Numbered from the stretch's first letter, positions 9,349 to 18,639 are shown. The stretch is DNA of 25,000 nucleotides from Prorocentrum cordatum (GCA_963575745.1 CAUYUJ010009831.1:1-25000), one strand, 5' to 3'. The notes: generated by a model not told the origin, from the sequence alone. A program made the numbers and translations.

Positions 9349-9765
9349 CCTCCCTGCTCCCGTCGCATCCCGCAGTCCCGTCCCCGCCCCTGCTTCCTTG
9401 GTGCTCCTCCCTGGAGGGCGGCTCCCGCAGGTGCTTGCGGATCTGGCGGCCGATGCTGTCAAACTCAACGAACAACTCCTCGAGCGTGAGGCGCGGCACC
9501 TGCCGGGCTGCGAGTTCTGAGCTCACGCGGTGCCTGTGCGCTGTGTCTGAGCTCACGCGGCGCCTGTGCCCGCAGCACAGGCACCGCGTGAGCTCAGAAC
9601 TCGCAGCCCGGCAGGTGCCGCGCCTCACGCTCGAGGAGTTGTTCGTTGAGTTTGACAGCATCGGCCGCCAGATCCGCAAGCACCTGCGGGAGCCGCCCTC
9701 CAGGGAGGAGCACCAAGGGAGCAGGGGCGGGGACGGGACTGCGGGATGCGACGGGAGCAGGGAGG
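9349..9765. repeat. Nearly perfect inverted repeat, 191-bp arms, 35-bp spacer
   Basis: The left arm 9349-9539 and right arm 9575-9765 are reverse complements with one mismatch seen (T at 9395). The spacer 9540-9574 itself holds another copy of TGAGCTCACGCGG-type sequence. A hairpin with a very long stem is possible. The near identity means either a recent origin or an assembly or library chimera. Confidence 0.9.
9596..9717 (+). other. Possible exon fragment carried in both palindrome arms
   Basis: The frame in the right arm reads QVPRLTLEELFVEFDSIG and continues RQIRKHLREPPSREE. Third codon positions are almost all G or C, and the peptide has helix-like composition. A CCGGCAG acceptor-like site lies just before GTGCCGCGCC. 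The same peptide is encoded on the minus strand of the left arm (about 9397-9518). I do not recognise it, and no clear donor site follows. It may be an exon captured by the repeat. Confidence 0.3.
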
Positions 9766-9846
9766 GGGGGTGGGTGGGTGCTTGACACTGTACTAATGCA
9801 ATGAGTACCCGTACAGAAAACTCCCGAGCGCGCCTGGAGGGCGCAA
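9765..9846 (-). repeat. Right terminal inverted repeat
   Basis: This is the reverse complement of 7586-7667. It starts in a G-rich run shared with the palindrome edge and ends at GGAGGGCGCAA. Confidence 0.75.
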
Positions 9847-9989
9847 GGACCCAAGGGGAAAACAACGAACACACAATTCGACCCTTCCGTCCGAACAAGC
9901 TCTTTGGGGCCTCCAAAAGTCTTAAGAAGGTCTTCAGAAGCCATCACAATTATCCGCGACACGCCCCCGAGTGGCCTCCCACGAACTAA
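9847..9989. other. Short unique spacer
   Basis: No gene or repeat is seen between the right inverted repeat and the start of the CAT-rich tract. Confidence 0.4.
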
Positions 9990-10080
9990 CAACGATCATC
10001 ATCATCAGAATCGCCATCATCATCGTCATCTTCAACAACACCATCGCCATCAGCAGAAGCGGCAGCAGCCTCACGATCAA

Positions 10081-10136
<56 letters not shown>

Positions 10137-10173
10137 CCATCATCATCATCAGCATCATCATCATCATCATCAG

Positions 10174-10250
<77 letters not shown>

Positions 10251-10251
10251 C
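9990..10251. repeat. (CAT)n microsatellite
   Basis: An imperfect lead-in (9990-10080) with CATCATCGTCATC variants passes into a nearly pure CAT run (10080-10251). It reads as poly-His, poly-Ile or poly-Met depending on frame and strand; none of these is credited as protein. Confidence 0.95.
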
Positions 10252-10789
10252 CACGCTGTTACCATTATGTCTATCCCTCGCGAACATAGCCTGCATGGCC
10301 TCCTCGGAAAAATGCCGCCCGTCATGCTGGACTGACACTGTGGCGAGGCGCGCCGCAGGCAGCTGAATATACCGACCTGATCACCACTTTATCGGGGCCC
10401 TTGCGGGAGCATTCTGGCATCCACCCCCGGCCGCCGCCGGGCCTCACAGACGCCCGACCCGGAGGCCCCGGGCACTGCCTCTAGCAGTCGCAAACAACAC
10501 CTCGCCAGGGAGGACGCAACCAGCAACGGCCGACTCCACGCCCGGCCCCTTGAGAATGGCGACGTTCGACTCCGACGTGACCTCGCACATATTGCAGACC
10601 TACCAGCGGTCTCCGAAATATGGGGGCGCGCGGAAGGATGACAGAGAAACCAGGACGGCGCAGCCTTTCGGGACAAAAGCCTTCCCCGTCGCCACGGATG
10701 GACGCGGGGCGAAACCACTGCGCGTTTACCTGGGAAACATGTTCCGGGGATCGAACTGGATGTTCCTGGGCGCGCTCGGGGTCGGGGCT
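10252..10789. other. Unique GC-rich segment with weak minus-strand coding signal
   Basis: No complete gene is seen. On the minus strand about 10605-10460 reads CNMCEVTSESNVAILKGP, then GVESAVAGCVLPGEVLFATA, with GC-rich third positions. It follows an AG (GCTGGTAG) that could be a splice acceptor. Another protein-like minus-strand stretch is 10335-10255 (HDGRHFSEEAMQAMFARD). Both are too short to assign and may be exon or retroelement pieces. Confidence 0.25.
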
Positions 10790-11861
10790 TCTTGGGATCG
10801 TCTTGGGCTGTCCTTAGGCGCTTTGGGGGCTTCCCGGGAGGTCGGGAAGCGCCGTACCGCGAGCGTTCCGCAGATGTTCCAGGAAGGTGTGGGACACCCG
10901 GGAATCTCTGAGATTCCTTTGTTTTTTTCAAACTCCTCGGTCTTGGAGCGTTGGAAGCCAGAACACGTGAGAAGGCAAAAAGCGTCGACAAAAACCACTG
11001 GAAAGCAACGATGTTACCCTCTTCGGGTTCTCTCGGGACGGCTCTCGAAGTTCTCTTGGGCTGTTTTGAAGGCCTCGTCGGAGCTCTTTTGGAGGCCTAT
11101 CAAGGGATTGGGGTGTTTTGGAGGCCCCTGGGGGGTCCTGGAGTCCTCTCGGAGGTCTCTGGCGGCCTCCTGCTCCTGCTCTTGGGCTCATTCTGGGCCT
11201 GTTCTGGGGTTGTCTGGAGCTGTCCAGGGTGCCTCTTCGGCAGTCTTGGGGCCGTCTTGGCCCGTCTTGGGCCGTCTTGGGGGCCTCTTGGGCGGTCTTG
11301 GGGGCCTCTTCGACCGTCTTGGAACGTTGGAAGCATGAAATGGTGAGAAGGCCAAAAACTGGGGAAAAGAAACAACAAAAAAATTAGGTTCTCCGGGCGC
11401 TCTCGGGAGACCTCTCGGAGCTCTCTTGAGGTCTCTTGGAGGCCTCATGGGAGCCTGGAGAGCCGCCCGAAAGCTATCCTGGGTTACTTGGGAGCGTCTT
11501 GAGCCGTTCTTTTACGTTCTGGGGGCTTCTTGGTGTCGTCTTGGGCTGTCTTTGGGCATTGTGGGGGCTCCCCGGGAGGCCGGGAAGCGCGGTACCGCGA
11601 GCGTACACGAGATGTAAGCGAAGTGGAGGACGCCCCCAGAGGGGGCCCGGTGTATTTGTTCATATTATATATAACACCGTCGCCATACTAATCCAGGGGC
11701 CCAAGAGGCTTGAAGGGTGCTTTTCGGAAGCAATGTTGACCCCTCTTGGCAGCTGTTTTAGCGTCTCTTGGGGTCTCTGAGGGGCCTCTTGGGGAGCTGG
11801 GGCCTATTGGGGGCCTCTGTCGGGGTCCTGGGGGGCAGTTTGGGGGCCCCCTTGGGCCGTC
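10790..11861 (+). repeat. Degenerate GGGCCGTCTTGG-type repeat, long block
   Basis: This has the same phrase family and orientation as 7236-7585, for example GGGGCCGTCTTGGCCCGTCT around 11247. Two AT-richer islands (about 10915-11030 and 11320-11395) begin with similar GGAACGTTGGAAG-type sequence followed by GAGAAGGC(C)AAAAA, suggesting a longer underlying unit. At 11648-11679 CGGTGT and ACACCG bracket an AT-rich loop. No gene is seen. Confidence 0.7.
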
Positions 11862-12220
11862 TTTTTGTTATCAATCTGCAGAGGCCTCGCTCTGACCAGT
11901 CTCTCCCGTGACAAGACCGCACGTGGGCAAAGACGGCCACAGCACGAAGCGGCCGCTCCGCCCAAGTGCACCCAGACGTTCAGGTCCAGGAGTCGGAACG
12001 CAGGAGAAGCATTAATTAAGTACACATACCGCTGCGCCGCGGACATTGCCCTGGACAGGTCACAGCCAGCATGCTTACACAAGACTGAAAACGCAGAACA
12101 CAACCTCGACAATGCCTGAGCTGGCACGACGCACAATGCACTCACTCACTCACTTACTCACCATTCGTCTCTAGTGCGGCAGCACATCCTGGTCACCCAT
12201 GATACACAGCAGCTCTCCCC
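11862..12220 (-). other. 3' UTR of gene C with short A-tract at its end
   Basis: This aligns with 5442-5983 after gene B, without the foldback insert. Shared blocks include AAGCGGCCGCTCCGCCCAAG, TTCAGGTCCAGGAGTCGGAA and TAGTGCGGCAGCACATC. It ends (minus strand) in GATTGATAACAAAAAGA, after which the flank is unrelated to that of gene B's own retroelement neighbour. Confidence 0.6.
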
Positions 12221-14218
12221 TCAGTAGCAGCCCGTGTTGTTGTACCTGCACGGCTGGTCCTCGAAGCAGCACAGGCCGGGGCAGCTGGAGTCGTAGACGA
12301 TGGGCAGGTCCTTGTTGATACCCTCCACGTCCTTGCACTCGGCCGTCCCGTTCGTGGCGTCCTCACCTTCTGCTGCGCCAATGGCTGCGTAGTAGCAGCC
12401 CGTGTTGTTGTACCTGCACGGCTGGTCCTCGAAGCAGCACAGGCCGGGGCAGCTGGAGTCGTAGACGATGGGCAGGTCCTTGTTGATACCACTCCACGTC
12501 CTTGCCTCGGCGTCGTTCGTTGGGCGGCCTCACCTTCTGCTGGCCAAGGCTGCGGAGTATCAGCCCGTGTTGTTGTCCTGCACGGCTGGTCCCTCGAATC
12601 AGTAAACCACAGGGCCGGGCAGCTGGTCGTTAGACGTGGCAGGTTCCTTGTTGATACACTCCACGTCCTTGCACTCGCGTCGTTCGTGGCGTCCATCACC
12701 TTCTGCTGCGCCAAGGCTGCGGAGTAGCAGCCCGTGTTGTTGTACCCTGCACGGCTGGTCCTCGAAGCAGCACAGGCGGGGGAGGCGGGGCAGCTTGGAG
12801 TCGTAGACGATGGGCAGGTCCTTGTTGATACCCTCCACGTCCTTGCACTCGGCGTAGTTCGTGGGCGTCCTCACCTTCTGCTGCGCCAAGGCTGCGGAGT
12901 AGCAGCCCGTGTTGTTGTACCTGCACGGCTGGTCCTCGAAGCAGCACAGGCCGGGGCAGCTGGAGTCGTAGACGATGGGCAGGCCCTTGTTGATACCCTC
13001 CACGGCCTCACACTCGGCGTCGTTCGTGGGCGTCCTCACCTTCTGCTGCGCCAAGGCTGCGGAGTAGCAGCCCGTGTTGTTGTACCTGCACGGCTGGTCC
13101 TCGAAGCAGCACAGGCCGGGGCAGCTGGAGTCGTAGACGATGGGCAGGCCCGTGTTGATGCCCTCCACGGCCTCGCACTCGGCGTCGTTCGTGGGCGTCG
13201 TCCTCACCTTCTGCTGCGCCAAGGCTGCGGAGTAGCAGCCCGTGTTGTTGTACCTGCACGGCTGGTCCTCGAAGCAGCACAGGCCGGGGCAGCTGGAGTC
13301 GTAGACGATGGGCAGGTCCATGTTGATACCCTCCACGTCCTTGCACTCGGCGTCGTTCGTGGGCGTCCTCACCTTCTGCTGCGCCAAGGCTGCGGAGTAA
13401 CAGCCCGTGTTGTTGTACCTGCACGGCTGGTCCTCGAAGCAGCACAGGCCGGGGCAGCTGGAGTCGTAGACGATGGGCAGGCCCGTGTTGATGCCCTTCA
13501 CAGCCTTGCATTCGGCGTCGTTCGTGGGCGTCGTCCTCACCTTCTGCTGCGCCAAAGCTGCGGAGTAGCAGCCCGTGTTGTTGTACCTGCACGGCTGGTC
13601 CTCGAAGCAGCACAGGCCGGGGCAGCTGGAGTCGTACACATGGGCTCGTCAGTATTGATGCCGGCACGGCCTCGCACTCGGCATGTCGTTCGTGCGCGTC
13701 CTCACCTTCTGCTGCGCCAAGGCTGCGAGTAGCAGCCGTGGTGTCCTGATACCTGCACGGCTGGTCCTCGAAGCAGCACAGGCCGGGGCAACTGTCGTAC
13801 AACGAGGGCTCGTCCGTATTGATACCCGGCACGGCCTCGCACGCGGCAATCCTATCATTCGTGGGCGTCGTCCTCACCTTCTGCTGTACGCCAAGGCTGC
13901 GGAGTAGTAGCAGCCCGTGGTGTTGTACCTGCACGGCTGGTCCTCGAAGCAGCACAGGCCGGGGCAGCTGGAGTCGTACACGATGGGCTCGTCCGTATTG
14001 ATACCCGGCACGGCCTCGCACTCGGCATCGTTCGTGGGCGTCGTCTTCACGCTCATTTGCTCATGCCGATTCACCTGCATCATCTGCGAGCCCTTCTGGA
14101 GCATGCCGGTGTCATCCTGCTCTCCTGCGGCGCAGTGCTCCCCTACGGTGCAAGACGCTTTTGGGCCCAAGGCGTGTGCGAGTGTCAGCAGCGAAGCGGC
14201 AAAGATGAGAAGCGCCAT
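12221..14218 (-). pseudogene. Gene C: longest six-cysteine-repeat secreted protein copy, ~11 repeats, patchy frameshifts
   Basis: The ATG at 14218 starts a signal peptide (MALLIFAASLLTLAHALG), a linker with SCTVGEHC, then repeats with C-x17-C-x3-CC-x5-C-x6-C. A GTG 24 bases upstream is in frame but is not a credible eukaryotic start. The first frame runs to 13874, where a 2-base insertion (CTGTACGCC for CTGCGCC) breaks it. From 13639 to about 12880 at least five consecutive repeats read cleanly in one frame, with 55- and 56-residue units (RTP or RTTP). Further one-base indels lie at 12300-12800. The end is YNNTGCY then TGA (12223-12221), as in gene B. If the indels are assembly errors, the true protein would be about 660 residues. 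Each unit has an N-N-T glycosylation sequon. No known domain is recognised. Confidence 0.7.
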
Positions 14219-14269
14219 CGGCTGAAAACCGTTGTCCTTCACGCTTCTATTGAAACAGCTTCAGGCGCG

Positions 14270-14289
14270 CTTGAGCCAAAAGGCTACGG
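14270..14289 (-). promoter_or_regulatory. Relict dinoflagellate spliced leader of gene C
   Basis: The minus strand reads CCGTAGCC then TTTTGGCTCAAG, the leader with one A deleted and preceded by T. A possible acceptor AG (CAATAG) lies at 14248-14247, 29 bases before the ATG. Similarity to genes A and B stops at the outer edge of this leader, where a minisatellite begins. Confidence 0.85.
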
Positions 14290-14290
14290 A

Positions 14291-14662
14291 GATGCGTGAT
14301 GCTGATGGTGATGATGCGTGAGTGAGTGAGTGGAGAAGCGATGATGATGATAACGATGACTGCAGAAGGACAAATGAATACGTGAGTATGAGTGAATGTG
14401 ATGATAATGATGCTGATGAGTGAGGGAGTGGGTGGGTGAGTGATGCTGATGCTGATAATTGTAAAAGGAGGATGCGGGTGACTGTGATGATAATGATGAT
14501 GATGAGTGAGGGAGTGAGTGGGTGAGTGATGCTGATGATGATGACTGTAAAAAGAAGAGTGCATGCGTGAGTGCGACCTACTATGATGATGGTGATGATG
14601 CTGAGTGAGGGAGTGAGTGGGTGAGTGGTGCTGATGATGATGACTGTAGAAGGACACGAGAC
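14291..14662 (+). repeat. GATGA/GAGTGA minisatellite, ~86-106-bp unit, about four copies
   Basis: Units begin near 14292, 14398, 14484 and 14582. Each has a (GAT)n-like part, then GAGTGAGGGAGTGAGTGGGTG, then GATGACTGTAAAAGGA-type sequence. It abuts the gene C leader. Reverse-strand His/Ser-rich frames are artefacts of the repeat. Confidence 0.75.
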
Positions 14663-15069
14663 GTGGAGGGTGAGGAGGACTGTTCCTGCGCGGGGGTGCG
14701 CAGAGAAAACAAAAAGATAACGTGGGGAGTTACGCAGAGAAGAGAGAGAGAGAGAGAGCAACCCAAAAAAAACAACAACAAAAAACGTTGGGATAGCCTG
14801 CCCGAACTGACCTTGATCTATACCTCGTTCCGACTGTATTTACAAGCGTGCGCGCACGGCCTACCTGCGGCCCACGCGAGTTCGCCCTGGGCCCGTGACA
14901 CTCCTTACGCACGACGCACGATCAACAGAGATGGAGGCGAACATCACAGCAATGCCACCAGAAATTGACCTCCGGTGTCGCGACACGTCGAACACAGCAC
15001 CCGCATTGCATTCGACAGCTCACAGTGGCCCGAGGCTGCGGCCAGGTGCTTGTGCGCAGCCCACACGGC
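14663..15069. other. Unique sequence with (GA)n and an A-rich run, no gene seen
   Basis: A (GA)n run lies at 14736-14758, followed by an A-rich stretch (14762-14786, with CAACAACAAAAAA). The remainder is GC-rich and without coding signal. It may be intron or 3' flank of the dehydrogenase-like fragment beyond it. Confidence 0.5.
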
Positions 15070-15165
15070 CAGGCCGACGTCGTCGGGGGTGCCGAGCCGG
15101 GCAAGCGGGGTGCCGTCGATCTGCGCCTGCAGGAACTCCGGGGACACCGTTTTGTGGGCGTACTC
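15070..15165 (-). CDS. Exon-like fragment, C-terminal part of a short-chain dehydrogenase/reductase
   Basis: The minus strand encodes SPEFLQAQIDGTPLARLG then TPDDVGLAVW. The TPL-x-RLG-x-PDDV-x-x-AV pattern is the well-known stretch before the last strand of classical SDR enzymes (NAD(P)-dependent oxidoreductases). The expected following VTG/DGG ending is not found, so the coding exon probably stops near 15070, where GT donors occur. An AG (CCTTCAG) lies just upstream of GAGAGTACG, and a strong acceptor (CTGACCCCCCCCCCAG) is at about 15256. Boundaries are approximate. A second SDR-like exon on the same strand lies 9 kb away (24217-24293). Whether they form one gene cannot be settled from sequence alone. 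Confidence 0.45.
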
Positions 15166-15303
15166 TCCTGAAGGCCATGACTGCTTTTGCTGCCGCGGCC
15201 GCCGCATTTGTCGCTCGCCCCATGGAGTATCCACAGTATGTCCCTGGGGGGGGGGTCAGGCGTGACCTGACCTGGGCTGACCCGAATGACCCAGATGCAC
15301 AAA

Positions 15304-15379
15304 ATAAACACACGCACGCACGCACGCACGCACGCATGCACACGGACACTACACGCACACGAACACGCACACGCACACG

Positions 15380-15425
<46 letters not shown>

Positions 15426-15458
15426 CACACAAACAAACAAACACACCACACACACATA

Positions 15459-15505
<47 letters not shown>

Positions 15506-15524
15506 GCACGCACGCACGGATGCA
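15304..15524. repeat. Compound (ACGC)n, (CA)n and (TA)n microsatellite
   Basis: CACG repeats lead into (CA)n, a short TATATATATA core (15411-15424), an ACAAACAAACA part, then (CA)n and CACG again. This roughly mirror-symmetric block has no coding value. Confidence 0.95.
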
Positions 15525-15755
15525 CAGGGCTAACACACGCGTGCTGGGGATCATCCAGGACTGCCTCGAGGGTCCCAAAATGGTGTTGTGACAGACCTCG
15601 CGGTGGCCTCGAAACCCGCAACAAGCCTCATCGCACTGTTTTGGGGAACGTGGAGGCCCTGGTTGCCCGCGACGCCCTCGGAGAACGACCCGAGCCGCAA
15701 AGCCGTGCGGCGACCCCGAATCACCACTGACTCACTGCACGGGCCGCTCTCCAAA
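15525..15755. other. Unique sequence, nothing recognised
   Basis: No repeat copy elsewhere in the window and no gene family was recognised. Short open frames exist on both strands without supporting features. Confidence 0.4.
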
Positions 15756-15917
15756 TTGAAGGGGCCCCAGGACACACAAATAAATACACACGAATAAAGA
15801 GATTCCCCATATTTTCCAATATTTTTCATGCTTTTGTCTTCCCCCCCACTTCCCATATCTTCCCATATGTTCTGGGGAATCGACGATTGATTGTGTCTGT
15901 GTTTTTTCCCCTCCTGA
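15756..15917 (+). repeat. Interspersed ~162-bp repeat, copy 1
   Basis: This shares with 21351-21515 the blocks GAAGGGGCCC, GGACACACAA, AATACACAC, TCTTCCCCCCCACTTCCCATA, GGGGAATCGACGATT and ATTGTGTCTGTG, in the same order and spacing. GATTCCCC near the start pairs with GGGGAATC near the end, so the core could fold. Flanks of the two copies differ. Function unknown; it may be an intron-borne or mobile repeat. Confidence 0.75.
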
Positions 15918-15919
15918 CA

Positions 15920-16021
15920 AATAGAACTCGGGCTTCCGCCGGCCGCTCGGGATCGGCGCGGCGCAGCTGCTGGAACGCATATCCCGAGGAAGGCCACCCC
16001 CCAAGCTCCGCGACGACAACA
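15920..16021 (-). other. Weak exon candidate
   Basis: The minus strand reads VVVAELGGWPSSGYAFQQLR then RADPERPAEARVLFV, protein-like in composition. It lies between a pyrimidine-rich tract on that strand (16220-16030) and the interspersed repeat. No homologue is recognised and splice sites are not clear. Confidence 0.2.
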
Positions 16022-16027
16022 CCCCGA

Positions 16028-16221
16028 AAATCCAGGAGGAAGAAGAGGAGGAGGAGGAGCAGGAGGAGGAGGAGGAGGAGGGGAGGAGGAGGAGGAGTGA
16101 GGAGAGGAGGAGGAGGAGGAGGAGGAGGAGGGAGGAGGAGGAGGAGGAGGAGGGGAGGGAGAAAGAGAGGGGGAGGAAGGAGGAGGAGAGGAGGAGGATG
16201 GAGGAGGAGGAGGAGGACAAC
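16028..16221 (+). repeat. (GGA)n purine tract
   Basis: These are imperfect GGA/GAG repeats. The tract is followed 120 bases later by a pyrimidine tract of the complementary type, so the pair could form a long hairpin. Confidence 0.95.
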
Positions 16222-16245
16222 ATCCCGGGAATGCCCCAGACTTAC

Positions 16246-16339
16246 CACACGGCGTGGTCTCGGCCCATCCTGGGCCAGTTCCTGACGGTCCCAGCGCCCA
16301 GGAAGGGTCCCCACCGGCCGAAAGTCGCGGAAAACCCAT
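16246..16339 (-). other. Exon candidate with a GTAAGT donor
   Basis: The minus strand reads SATFGRWGPFLGAGTVRNWP then RMGRDHAVW, ending at a perfect GTAAGT donor (16245-16240). GC-rich third positions add weak support. The 5' boundary is uncertain because the sequence runs into the TCC tract. The peptide is not recognised. Confidence 0.25.
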
Positions 16340-16562
16340 CGTCCTCACCCTCCTCCTCTTCCTTTTTCTCCTCCTCCTCCTCCTCCTCCTCCTCCTCCTT
16401 CTCCTCCTCCTCGTCTCCCTCCTCCTCCTCCTCCCCCCCCCTCCTCCTCCTCTTCCTCCTCCTCCTCCTCCTCCTCCTCCTCCTCCTCTTCCTCCTCCTC
16501 CTCCTCCTCATCCTCCTCCTCCGATCCTCCTCTTCCTCCTCCTCTTCCTCCTCCTCCTCCCC
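16340..16562 (+). repeat. (TCC)n pyrimidine tract
   Basis: Imperfect TCC/CTC repeats, with occasional CTT and a C-run at 16433-16441. Confidence 0.95.
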
Positions 16563-17193
16563 CAGCAGAAAGCAGAGGAGGGGGCAGAGGCGGGCCGGTA
16601 AGAAGCAGCAGGGGGCGAGGCAGTCCTGACCAGGAGCCGCACAGAACCGACAAGGGACAGAGGGAGGAGGGAGGGGAGAGCAGGAGGCAACCGGGAGGCA
16701 GAGGAGACGGGCGCGCGGCGGGGAGGCGCGCGCCCCCCCCCACCTCAGGCGCGCGCGCGCGCCCGCCGGAGGCACGGAGCCATAAAGGAGGGGGGGCGGC
16801 AGGGGGAGGAGAGGGGGGGAAAACTAGCCCGATGCACAGGTTGGCGGGGAGAAAAGAGAGGCAGGCACGAGGCAAGCGCAAAGAGGCGCCACAGGCAGGC
16901 GAGGGCGGCTGGCACGTCAGGGAGGGGGAGAAACAGGCGGGAAAGGCGGACACGGGGGGCGGCGGCGGGCGGCGAAGTCTGGGGTGTCGGCGGTCGTCGT
17001 CGCGGGCCCGCTGCGCGTCTGCCGGCATGGTGTCTGCTGCGTTGGTGCTGTCGCAGTGGCGCTGTCTGCTGCGTTGGTGCTTCTGGTGCTGTCTGCTGCG
17101 CCGCAGTGGAGCTGTCTTCTTGTCTTCTGCGTTGGTGCTGCGGCGCCGGCGACCCCGCCAGCGTCGACCCTGCGCCTGGTTGTCGACTAGGCT
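16563..17193. other. GC-rich segment, purine-rich then short direct repeats
   Basis: There is a GGGAGG-rich stretch with a (GC)n run near 16752. At 17025-17140 short direct repeats based on GTCTGCTGCGTTGGTGCT occur. No gene is seen. The right end may be the 3' tail of the retroelement fragment that follows. Confidence 0.4.
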
Positions 17194-17480
17194 TCACGCG
17201 TCAATGGCCGCCAGCAGCGCTTCGGCATTGCCCAACTGCAGCAGGCAGCTGAGCTGCTGCCAAGCATACCGCAGCACCTCAGCGCGGCCGGCTCCCTCCA
17301 TGTCGTGCGCCAGGGAGCGCGCGTAGGCGACCGCCGCGTCACCGAGGCGGCCGCCTGTTTCGAAGACGACTGGGACGAGCTCGCCCCCTTGAGGAGGGTA
17401 TCTCCGGCATTTGTCGTCTTCGCGGACCTGGGCGGCGAAGCCATTCCGACCCGAGCGAACCCGCTGGCGCGACTGGTCGT
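17194..17480 (-). pseudogene. C-terminal fragment of a LINE-type retroelement protein
   Basis: The minus strand reads CRRYPPQGGELVPVVFETGG, then RLGDAAVAYARSLAHD, and ends AWQQLSCLLQLGNAEALLAA and a stop at 17194. The layout KRRYP, VP-VVFETGGRLG, R-x-AWQ-x-LS-x-LQ-x-GNAE is typical of the tail after the reverse transcriptase of LINE-like elements in dinoflagellates and other protists. The upstream reverse transcriptase is absent; the sequence before 17480 becomes unrecognisable and then (TCC)n. It is on the opposite strand from the element at 2609-5430 and lacks overlapping domains with it. Confidence 0.45.
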
Positions 17481-17699
17481 CGCTGTGATCACAAGCGATG
17501 CTCGTAACGAGATAACTTACGTTGCCCGTGACCGCGTTGCGACGTCCAGTTTGGCCTCCTCCAGCTCCCCCGTTCTCGGGTGGCTGCGGCTCCAGGCCAG
17601 GACCGGCTGCTCCGTGGTCGCGGCATAGCCTGTGATAGTCTGGTGGTACGCCGCGCAGAATTCCTGCATGGCGTCGTGCTTCCCTGTCTGGGTCTGGAA
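17481..17699. other. Unassigned sequence upstream of the retroelement tail
   Basis: Possibly degraded retroelement sequence; no motif is recognised. Confidence 0.3.
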
Positions 17700-17876
17700 G
17701 GGTCCTCCTCCTCCTCCTCCTCCTCCTCCTCCTCCTCCTCCTCCTCCTCCTCCTCCTCCTCTTCCTCCTCCCCCTACCCCCCTCCTCCTCCACCTCCACC
17801 TCCCCTTCTCCTCCTCCTCCTCCCTCCTCCTCCTCCTCCTCCTCCTCCTCCTCCTCCTCCTTCTCCTCCTCGTATT
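17700..17876 (+). repeat. (CCT)n tract
   Basis: The first 60 bases are a pure CCT run, then variants with CCCCTACCCC and CCACCTCCACCT. Confidence 0.95.
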
Positions 17877-18620
<744 letters not shown>

Positions 18621-18639
18621 CCTCCTCCTCCTCTCCTCC

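Larger units (their letters stand above)
7586..9846. mobile_element. Structure bounded by ~80-bp inverted repeats, containing a satellite array and a palindrome
   Basis: The left end 7586-7667 and right end 9765-9846 are reverse complements, including TTGCGCCCTCCAGGCGCGCT, ACGGGTACTCA and GTACAGTGTCAAGCACCCAC. They differ by two substitutions and one A-run length. Similarity stops sharply on the outside of both. Between them are about 17 copies of a 90-bp unit and a 191-bp-arm palindrome. I see no transposase and no convincing target duplication. It could be a non-autonomous transposon or an inverted segmental duplication, so the mobile label is an inference. Confidence 0.45.

Noticed and set aside
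10080-10251. Poly-His/poly-Met coding frames
   Set aside because: Pure (CAT)n microsatellite, open in all frames.
14240-14242. GTG as start of gene C (adds MKDNGFQP)
   Set aside because: Non-ATG start unlikely in a eukaryote; the ATG at 14218 matches the starts of genes A and B.
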